DNA from: Aphrophora alni
Lineage: Eukaryota > Arthropoda > Insecta > Hemiptera > Aphrophoridae
NCBI GenBank assembly: GCA_963513935.1
Contig: OY740765.1
Location: 116,503,362 to 116,567,361, forward strand
DNA length: 64,000 bases
Direction: 5' to 3'
Both the position numbers and the translations under genes were made by a program. Of this stretch, positions 55,957 to 64,000 are shown piece after piece (the stretch's first letter is position 1; each line of letters starts with the position of its first letter). Below the pieces are notes generated by a model. The model was not told the origin of the DNA. It did not search any database and saw nothing but the letters and a program-made list of their open reading frames with translations.

Positions 55957-56658
55957 ATTTTGTATGTGTATTTGTATTAACAGTAAACGAAATATGTGAA
56001 TTATTCACAAGTGTAATATATGTAATAAAATAATAAAGCGATAAATAATCTTCTATACTTTATATGTAAATGTATTTCTCTTCATATACTTAAGTTTATC
56101 ACCAAGTGTTTGATTCATGTGTGTAGACAAAAACTGACATTATGTTAAAACAGATAGACAGCATTGTACATGTGCTAACGAACCAATGTTTCAATATACA
56201 AGTGAGAGTGTGTAGTATTTTACGGAGTAAAACGAACATTGGTCGTTATAGCATATGCACAATTGACTACTTCTCTAACTAAGAATACAAAATGGCAAGC
56301 GGGTGACATAAGATTTATTGAATGCAATCGAACACTGTAAAAAAAGAAAGAAAGAACTGTAATCTAACCATGTTTTATAGATCTGCCTTGGAGAACCAAA
56401 TGTTTAATAATTATCAATTCTAAAATAATATTAATAATTGAGTTTAGAGGACCAGTTAATTAGACATAATTAACAACTTGATTTAATCATGTGAAAATAC
56501 ACCATGGAATATGTGAACACCAACATGTATGTCTTAGAACTAATAAGTGAGTTTTGTTACCTTGTGCTGTTGACTCTAATGATGCATGGTTTGTTGGTAC
56601 GAACTGATGATATGAAATGTTCACTTTGTTCTAGCTAGAACACTCAGTCACCATATTA
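55957..56658 (-). other. BEL 5' leader, no recognisable coding
   Basis: Between the 5' LTR and gag on the minus strand. Immediately after the LTR the minus strand reads TATGGTGACTGAGTG, a possible primer-binding site. Confidence 0.4.
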
Positions 56659-57094
56659 TGTTCAAACACAAATTAATGCACACATATATATATATATATA
56701 CACACATTATAGAATACTTCCACTTGATTGTCATTATTGTTCAACCGTATACAACTCAATTTCTAATATTGAGTGAGCGTGAGAGCGGCGAATGAACAAA
56801 TTTCAATATATGGTCTTGTAGAATAGTGAGCGTGAGAGAGTGTAATTGCACCTTAGTAATTTTCCATTCTAACTTTTTTTCAGCTTCGCTTCCAAGCGAA
56901 CCCTTCCTGACGAAGGCAAACTCAGAGCATGCAAAAATTGAACAATTGGCTTGGCTTGATTATACCGGCGGGAAAGAATACAGGCCTCTGATTCGAGGGT
57001 TCTGACCCTGCATGGTAAGACAAACGAGTGTAGCCAGTTTTGAATAGAATTTATAGTTAAGTAGCTGTTTCAAAAGGAATTTGTTCCAGAGCCA
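56659..57094 (-). repeat. BEL 5' LTR
   Basis: On the minus strand it starts TGGCTCTGGAACAAATTCC and ends at GTGTTTGAACA. It matches the split left LTR over most of its length and contains a TA microsatellite (56687-56700). No convincing flanking duplication remains. Confidence 0.72.
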
Positions 57095-57556
57095 TCGCAA
57101 CCAAAAATTAGCTAGGAGTAAGGAGTGTACCTAGCAATGGGGAGAAACTGCATGGAAGCTTGTGCGTTGATGATGGATCAATAAGTCTTTACTAAACACT
57201 ATTAGTGTTCCAGGGCTAGGGGTATTTTATACTCTTTTTTTATTTTATTTTTAAGGCAATGACCCAGTGGTTTTTCACCATTCCATCCGATGGGTGTTGC
57301 TATTTAAAAATTTTGAGCTTCCTTCAAAAGGAGGTTGAAATTGACTCCTTTATAACAAAATGGATCTTTACAATATTCTGAAATCTAACCTCAAGCCATT
57401 TAAAATTAGATAGGGGTTGTGGAACTTTATTTCTACCCAGCAAAATAACTAGTATACACTCAAAACAACAAAGAAAATGGTAGAACTATTGTTAATTAGC
57501 ACACTTATGTAAAATAAAAATATCTTAACACTAACTAAACATAAATACAGAAATAC
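57095..57556. other. Intron DNA with old repeat
   Basis: 57290-57430 resembles 32750-32900. No gene recognised. Confidence 0.4.
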
Positions 57557-57677
57557 CTAGACTGGGGCTGGGTGTTAGTAGGTAGAGGCTTGTAAGTAAA
57601 TGGTAATACCAGAGTTTCAGTAATTCTTTTCTTATTTTCTTCTATACGAGAAGCACTAGGGTGTTTAATTACACCAT
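57557..57677 (-). CDS. CycT: Cyclin T, exon upstream of the long intron
   Basis: 121 bp. The acceptor TTTCAG precedes 57677 and the donor AG|GTATTT follows 57557. It enters in phase 1 and leaves in phase 2, encoding GVIKHPSASRIEENKKRITE and then TLVLPFTYKPLPTNTQPQS. This is the variable linker after the cyclin boxes; by itself it has no diagnostic motif. Its assignment rests on phase agreement on both sides and on splice signals. The donor is weaker than consensus, which may matter for splicing over a 36-kb intron. Confidence 0.75.
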
Positions 57678-58254
57678 CTGAAACAAATAAAAAGTGTTTA
57701 AAAACATGCCAGATCAACAATTAAAAAAATTGATTACACAAAATCCTTTTCTTTTTTTTTCTTCAAGGTAAAAAACCTCTCGGTCATCATTGCCTTATAT
57801 GGAAAAGAAGACAAAATAAAGACTCCTAGCCCTCGAATACCCTAATAGTTCAGTCATAAAAGAACAAGAGTTGATCAAAGAAACTTTACTCTACTATTAT
57901 GTGTAAAAGGTGTAGAATCAGCTAGGCTCCATCGGGATTACCAAATCTATACTTGTTAAAGTGAGCTCCGGTGGGGGGGGGGGGATATAAAATTTTATTT
58001 GCAACATGTTTCTCAAGAAAAATTGTTAGAAGTATTCTCTTGATAACAAAGCCACGAATAGATTATTATTCTATGAGTTAAATGAATTATTATTCTGAGA
58101 CTTGTTTTGTAAGAAAAAACTAGGTATTATTTCCCTTTTTCCAAATTTTATATCCTTTTATGCTTAAAATGACTGGACTATAATAATTGTTAATGTATCA
58201 AAAATCTCTCGCAATGTTCTAGTTTTATACTTTATGAAGTATGAAACAACTCAC
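57678..58254 (-). other. CycT intron, with repeat Z copy
   Basis: A 577-bp intron. 57775-57985 is a copy of dispersed repeat Z (compare 37330-37590), including a G run at 57973-57984. Confidence 0.7.
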
Positions 58255-58369
58255 CAGGACCACGTGATTGAATCGCAAGGTTTTGCACAATAGTTACAGG
58301 TTGAGCATGAAATGATGGGACGTTTGATGGCTGTTCATCTTGTTTCCTAGCTGCATTATCCATTCCTGG
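58255..58369 (-). CDS. CycT: Cyclin T, post-cyclin-box exon
   Basis: 115 bp. Acceptor TTTTCAG before 58369, donor CCTG|GTGAGT at 58255. It enters in phase 0 and leaves in phase 1, encoding PGMDNAARKQDEQPSNVPSF and then HAQPVTIVQNLAIQSRGP. Part of the linker between cyclin box 2 and the low-complexity tail. Splice sites are strong. Confidence 0.82.
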
Positions 58370-59996
58370 CTGAAAATCAAACAAATAAAATGAAATGTAC
58401 ATTTCTATGACTGTACAGGAATATTTATATGCACAGAAACACACAAACATACAATATTGTATTTTTTTATATCTTAAGTTTTCAATAAAAATGGTCAATA
58501 TTCAGTTTGATTTTTTGCCAAATTCTGCCAACTGTAATTTTGTTCTACTTGCAGTATGACACATAAGAATTAACTGCCAAATTCCATCAATATTTAGGCT
58601 TTTGATATTTAACCAATAAATCCCGAATCACAATTTTTGGGAACATTGTGAGCAATTTTAGTTTGGATTTAAGAGGTTACGTTTTAGAAAAATACAGTAC
58701 GATTATGATAATTGGGCCAAATGTGGGTCTCTGATAGGACGGATAGAAAAAAGCTGGATGTTTAGGCTAAATCTCTTCCTTTGCAATTAACATCAAAATT
58801 TGTCATAACTAAACATTAGTAGCTAAACTTGTATTTGAAGACTTTGATAAGAGAATTAATGTTAATTTTAAAAGGAAAGTGAAAATAACTATATTAAAAA
58901 AAATTAACATTTATTTAAAGAATATAACAAGATTACACATATCGGACAACATAATTCTTGCATGTATCACTTATATTTAGTGAACATTTATACTGTCAAT
59001 CATAAACAACCATTGACACAGTCTTTGAAAAAATATTTATATATATAAATAAGGGCCTAAATTTGCATTGCTTGTGCTAAAACACGTCTTCAGAGTTAAA
59101 TCGTATTTGTGTAGAATCAAGCTTTCAATCTAAGTCTAGGTTCATTTTTGTTTTTTATCAATTATTCTTAAACCATAATATTTGTTTATTTGTGATTTTC
59201 CACATGAATCTTCATATTTCATTAAAATGTGAATGAAAAAGAGAGACCCGACTTTGAGAAATTAAATATTTTTAACAGCCCCATGGCAGATTTTTTGTTT
59301 TTTAAAACTAATTAATTAATGGATCGGCATTTTTGGAGAGATAACGACCAAATACATTTTGTAAGGGTCCTTAAACACTACACTTAAGTAAATTTCATCA
59401 AAATCGTTAAAGGCAATTTTGAGAAAATCATAAATTTTATGCATTTTCTTAAGGCAGCAACCACCAAAATTTGAGTTGCAGAAAAGTCCCAAGATATGGC
59501 CATAATATACTTGTAAACCAAATGTGGTGATACACCTCATGTTGTTATCTGTTGACTACAATGCAATCCAAGACTGTCACCTTTCCCTCTTTCAATCAGA
59601 CAAACATAGGAAAGTGGCAATCGGTACTATAACAATAGAAAACTACATCAGTAATTGTCGGTACTTACAAATATTAATGATGACATGATTAGAACACTAA
59701 AACTGAGACAGTAGATAGTGAGATGACTTCCTTCTTATTTAATTGCAACATAATTCTTTTTAAGGTCGAAAATATAAAATGGCAAAATTATCTGGATTAC
59801 TTTCAAATTACTGTAGTTAAAAATAATCTGACAAAAGGAAAAGCATATAAAAAGAAAATATAACTGATTTTTTAAGGACAGTTGAAAAATTCCTGTAAAA
59901 TTTCCACTTTTTTCAAGTACATATAAACTCACATAAATTGCACATATTTAGTATATTACAAAAAAATGACAAACAATTATAACTGTAACAACTTAC
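58370..59996 (-). other. CycT intron, 1.6 kb
   Basis: AT-rich, no further feature recognised. Small minus-strand frames (59316-59540, 59735-59932) show nothing diagnostic. Confidence 0.7.
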
Positions 59997-60182
59997 ATAT
60001 GAATATCCAGACAGAAGTGCCATATTCTGACTATCAGAAAGGGCAGTAATTTTGCGTTTCAGTCTTGATGAGCATTTATCAAAAATGCAAAGGAATTCAT
60101 CTGTCAGATACTCTAACAATTCCTGTGTTACACTCCGGTCAACATACCAGAACCATAATTTGCCTTCCATGCTTGGTGGGAT
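59997..60182 (-). CDS. CycT: Cyclin T, exon with the end of cyclin box 2
   Basis: 186 bp, exactly 62 codons, phase 0 at both ends. Acceptor TTACACAG before 60182, donor TATGTAAGT at 59997. It encodes IPPSMEGKLWFWYVDRSVTQ and then ELLEYLTDEFLCIFDKC and RLKRKI. This is the diagnostic C-terminal end of the cyclin T cyclin fold: IP...GK.WW.YVD..VT.ELL..LT.EFL.I....RLKR in animal cyclin T1/T2. It identifies the gene as cyclin T rather than cyclin K or L. The methionine at 60170 is internal, not a start. The exons for cyclin box 1 and the first part of box 2 are not visible up to 64000. Confidence 0.92.
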
Positions 60183-60263
60183 CTGTGTAATGACAATGAA
60201 TTCAAATTTTAATATAAATCTAGATTCTGTTATTATATTAATTTGCTAGATTTTTTTTCTTAA

Positions 60264-61085
60264 CCCTTTTAGGACCTCAACATATGTTTTGGGTATACCG
60301 AAAAGACAGCAGTTAATTTGAACTTTCAAGGATTTTACAAAAATAATCATAACTTCCTTATTTATTATTATATTTCAAAATTTCTTTGTATCAATTTCTT
60401 AGTAATTTAATTTGTTTAGAAAATTGTGTGTTTAAAGTGATATAGTGAAACAGCCAAAAAAATTTAGCATGGCATTGAGTTAATTTGATTATAGAACATA
60501 TTTTCTAAATGGACAATAATTTTGGGTTTGTCAGAAAATTTCTATTATTATTTTATTTTATTTTTTTACTTAACACATCAACCTCAAAAAATTTGCAAAG
60601 TTGATGTTTTCTATGCAATTTGTTTCAAACCAAGCCCATTATTTCCACTCAAGCTAACTACCATTTATTTATAGTGGGCCCTCCCACCATCATACCACAG
60701 GTTGGAGTGAACCAAACTGCACAGAAAAACCCTTGTGTCTTAAGTGGGATCCGAATCCATAACTTTCAGCACTAATCCTTGATCAAGGAATTGCCACCAG
60801 ACACTTAGATATGGTCAGTCATTTAACATCACTTGAATGATATAATGAGATTGTTAATTCTACCCTGTAGTTTCACTAAAAACCCCTAACGTCTAATGGT
60901 TCTTTGCTAGGTACCACTTCTATGCGTCTTAATAATGATTATTTTTGAGTTTTTGCTATAATTAGCAATATTTAGATGATGGAATAACTATTTTTATACA
61001 CTTAATAAAAATTTTGATACAAAAATAATTTTGCGTCATATTTACAACCCAAAAACTAAACTATCATTAGATGATCCTAAAAAGG
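60264..61085. mobile_element. piggyBac-type MITE
   Basis: TTAA at 60260-60263 and 61086-61089. The left end is CCCTTTTAGGACC; the right end, reverse-complemented, is CCTTTTTAGGATC. 822 bp without coding capacity. It begins 78 bp upstream of the CycT exon acceptor. Confidence 0.7.
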
Positions 61086-61599
61086 TTAATAATATTAATG
61101 TTACAGCAATGTCAACATTCAATATTTTTTAATCACATTTTTAAGCCCCATAAACCTATCTGTATAATTTTCAAACACATGATTTCACCCACATTTTTCA
61201 CGTGGAAACAAATGAAGTGTGGAAGATAACCTCCGAGAGAAATGGAGTATATTATTTGTTTTAAATTATTATACTCTTGAAAAATGGTTCTTTCAAAAAC
61301 AAGCATCAATTGCTCATAAACATAAAGCTATATCAAATAGAACTACAAACTATACAAAACATAAAAATTTCAACAAAATAAACAAAACCAAAACTAGTAA
61401 ATAATGGTAATCTTTGATAAAATTCAGTAAACAATATTATAATATTGCAGAGCTGTAAGGGGCCCTGCAACGAGTTAACAATGATAAAATTCAATAGCCA
61501 ACAAAATAATTACAGGACTGTAAAGGGTGCTCTGCAACAATTGAAACTATTTTAAATTTTATGAAAAACGTACAGGTGATGGAAAAAAAGGACAATACT

Positions 61600-61653
61600 A
61601 GATCAAAGATCTCAGCATTATCCCCCAGATCAAGGATCTCAGCATTGTCCCCC
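61600..61653 (+). repeat. Two tandem 27-bp units
   Basis: AGATCAAAGATCTCAGCATT followed by ATCCCCC, then the same unit with two changes. It lies in an anonymous frame, where it gives a 9-residue repeat. Confidence 0.85.
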
Positions 61654-61863
61654 CAATATTGCCTGAATCGAATTGGATACAACAAAGTCCTACATACACC
61701 TCTTAGTACAAGACAGTCTATTAAGAGTGCTTTACCATTAGACGGACAAATTTTAATTTGCAAGGACATAGTGAGACGGTCTGGAAAAATCAGTCGTCTG
61801 AAGAAAAATTCAAATCGTAAAAATTGCTAAGCTTATCGTTGTAAGGTTGGAATGCGGTAGAAT

Positions 61864-62862
61864 GATGACGTCACGCCAGACCAGACTAGAAGTTTTGTGT
61901 TTGAACTTGACAGAACAGATACAGCGTTTCCAATTTTATTAAAAAATTTAAATTTAAAATTAAATAATGAGAAAGTAAAAGTAGGTGATTAATAATATCC
62001 AAGAATAAATGTATTCAAATTAAAACAAAAAAGTTATTAAGGAAATAAGATGGGCTAAAAAACCTAAAATTTGTAAAATGGGGAAAATTGAAAATCAAAA
62101 GTAATAGAATCATAAACTGTAGGGAACATAATAATAATTAACAATAAAATTGAAGAAACTAATAATAATAATAATGAGGGGAAATGGGACTTGAAAAGTC
62201 ATTCTTGGTGAGTTTTTTGAAGTTTTTAATGTGAAGGGGGGATAAACTTAATAAACTTAATATTAGAAAACAAAAAGACAAATAGTAGGGAATAATAAGT
62301 AGACAGAAAAAGAATTAAAGTTATTTAAAGAAATAACAATAACAATAATTAAAAATTGAAAGCCCAAAAGCGGTTAAATTAAAGATTAAAGGGGATAAAA
62401 AACTAATAGGAAAAGTGTAAGATATGTATATTTATGTATAATAACAGAGCAGAGTTGAAAAATACTAATAGGGAAGGGGATTTTACATACGAAAAATACT
62501 ACGATCACAGAATCACAACTTTAATCGTCGATAACTAATGAACAAAACAAGTTAAAATGAAAAACTAAAAAGTTATTTCCGTTATAGGACCAGGAAAACA
62601 ACTTCAGTGAAAAATAACATTAAAAAAAAACATGAGAAAACAGTTTGTGAAAAAATGAACATTTGTAAAAAGTACGGTAACTCGAGAAATACGCAGCCTA
62701 GAATGTCGAATCAAGATTGTCAAGACCCTCAAGAATGTGGAGAAGAGAAAATGAAGTTCAGAACAACCGTTCAAAAATTAGAGCGAAAAGAAGAAAAAAG
62801 TGTGTAAAAATAAAATTTTCATGCTAAGACAAGAAATTCTCGTACAGCTAGCGTGACGTCAC
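61864..62862. other. Stretch bounded by two TGACGTCA palindromes
   Basis: GATGACGTCACGCCAGACCA near 61866 and GCGTGACGTCACGGACCAGC near 62851 share the CRE-type palindrome and part of their flanks in the same orientation. They could be parts of two diverged LTRs or simply chance. No coding sequence lies between them. Confidence 0.35.
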
Positions 62863-64000
62863 GGACCAGCCGTCCCCACTACCAACAAACTGGACAACAG
62901 AAAAAACTCAACTATCAAAAAGATAAAATGTTAATTATAAGGGTTTTTAATGAAAAGTAAACTACAAAATTAAAACAATAGAAGTAAACTAAGCCTAGGA
63001 CAGCTATCAGCACAAAAACTACGGATTAATTCAGCCAAAATCTTAATAATTAACAGAAGGGACATTTTTTCACTGAAGGGAGAAAATTGGTTACCTTTTG
63101 CGGAAAACTTTCCCACATGAGGGGAGAGCCAAAATTATTGGTCGAAAGACCGATACTATAAAAAAAGTCGCCGACCAGGAAAGACATTATTTTTGTCAAT
63201 CTAAATTTTCTATATAAAAGTTTAAGTTGTATAATAAACAGTATCTACGATAATTCTAATAGTCAAATGGAATAAAAATTAATAAGTATAAAAAGAAACA
63301 GTTATGAAAATCAGTGCAAAGTAAGTAATAAGAAGATAAATATACATGGAAAAGTAACTATCCAGAAATAATAATAATTACCAGCAATTAACAACTTTAA
63401 CCTAACTAGTATTTGGAAAGGAGATAAATTGAAAACACCATTAACCACCAGCAACAAAGAGCTTCACAACTACAAGACCTTCAAGTTAAGTGTGAAGGTA
63501 CACAAGATTTATAGAATAATTCGCAAAAAAGTAAACTCATTTCAATAGATTAAATTCATTGGGGAAATTTTAAATATCTTCTGAATTTTAGTAAATTCAT
63601 TTAGTAAGTTGATGAGAACAATCTCCGACTTACAAAAACCAAGTGGTGCAACAGCTTTGATTAAAGGTAAAGTAAATTGTAAAAGTGAGCAGCTTGGTCT
63701 TGCCTGCGAACAAAGTGGCCCAAACTCAACAAAGAATTAATAAGTAATACACCCATAAGGTATAGGGCAAAGAAGTCCGTAGCAATAGTCATAATTAAAT
63801 GTAAGTTAGGTAAAGAATAATTGTATAGTGTACTAGAATTAATGATGAGTGGATAGTTAATAGTCATTTATATCTATTGTGTTAGGGAACAAGCTTTTTG
63901 TTTTAGCTAGAGTTAGGCGAGGATTCTATCCATGAACATCATTGTACATCGAATGTTTTATGAAAGTTGTTATAATTAAATTTTAAAAGTATAATAAATG

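Larger units (their letters stand above)
45852..57094 (-). mobile_element. BEL/Pao LTR retrotransposon, broken, with nested inserts
   Basis: On the minus strand the order is 5' LTR (57094-56659), gag (55956-55721 and 54162-53546), protease (about 53040-52901, continuing at 48080-47586), then directly the 3' LTR (47490-45852). Reverse transcriptase, RNase H and integrase are absent, so a large internal deletion removed them. Two piggyBac elements sit at TTAA sites inside the coding region, and an LTR-like insert sits inside the 3' LTR. The parts of the reading frame on both sides of each piggyBac fit together. Confidence 0.85.
21233..57556 (-). other. CycT penultimate-to-last intron, about 36.3 kb
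   Basis: The donor is AG|GTATTT at 57557/57556 and the acceptor TTATAG at 21233, with phase 2 on both sides (TCT AG|T TCA gives S-S). Everything annotated between these points is intronic. I saw no extra cyclin T-like exon inside, although a short in-phase exon could be missed by eye. Confidence 0.8.
60183..64000 (-). other. CycT upstream intron, incomplete
   Basis: No further cyclin T exon was found, so this intron is at least 3.8 kb and continues past the window. Beyond the MITE at 60264-61085 and the short repeats noted separately, it is A-rich DNA without recognisable genes. Confidence 0.6.

Noticed and set aside
61491..61830. Frames of 89 and 92 codons
   Set aside because: They overlap on opposite strands and owe their length to a 27-bp tandem repeat; no domain recognised.
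63140..63151. GGTC-GAAA-GACC hairpin as another ribozyme
   Set aside because: A GNRA-capped 4-bp hairpin only; no core or stem I around it.
60183..64000. Search for the missing cyclin box exons
   Set aside because: No minus-strand stretch resembling cyclin box 1 or the first part of box 2 was found, so they are assumed to lie beyond the window.

Overview
This is an AT-rich eukaryotic nuclear window, almost certainly from an insect. Pogo/Tigger, mariner, piggyBac, hAT, CR1/Jockey-like, BEL/Pao and Penelope-like (PLE) relics lie side by side. A hemipteran is my guess, but nothing here proves the order. No rRNA, tRNA, CRISPR or prokaryotic feature was seen.

One host gene is recognisable: cyclin T (CycT, regulatory subunit of P-TEFb), on the minus strand. 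Four exons are visible, at 60182-59997, 58369-58255, 57677-57557 and 21232-19522 (stop). All junctions have GT/AG boundaries and matching phases, and together they give 710 codons. The first cyclin box must lie to the right of position 64000. The last two exons are separated by an intron of about 36.3 kb (21233-57556), so more than half of the window is one intron filled with nested transposons.

Layout: 1-4.2 kb, tandem repeats, a reverse transcriptase (RT) scrap and a palindromic element. 4.2-10.5 kb, one non-autonomous piggyBac-like element (called pB-N here) carrying a Tigger and a 5'-truncated non-LTR retrotransposon. 10.5-19 kb, a 200-bp PLE-derived element, an internally deleted Tigger, a MITE and old repeats. 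18.9-21.2 kb, the CycT last exon. 21.2-57.6 kb, the CycT intron: pB-N copies, two mariners, two hAT-type relics (one split by a PLE), several palindromic PLE-derived elements, and a BEL/Pao element broken by two piggyBacs, one of which holds a mariner and an LTR-like insert. 57.6-60.2 kb, CycT exons. 60.2-64 kb, a piggyBac-type MITE and anonymous AT-rich DNA.

The most interesting signal is a set of short palindromic elements and PLE ends. Each contains a motif that folds like a type I hammerhead ribozyme: a short stem I closing the core, a 7-nt core, stem II, GAA, a self-complementary mini stem III and a permitted cleavage base. In three of the six families core positions 3 and 8 are U and A instead of C and G, which would keep the known 3-8 base pair. 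Two arms of one element also show a compensatory change in stem I. All six families have one extra base after core position 9. Several of these elements are flanked by 10-13-bp target-site duplications, which fits PLE-type retrotransposition rather than DNA MITEs.
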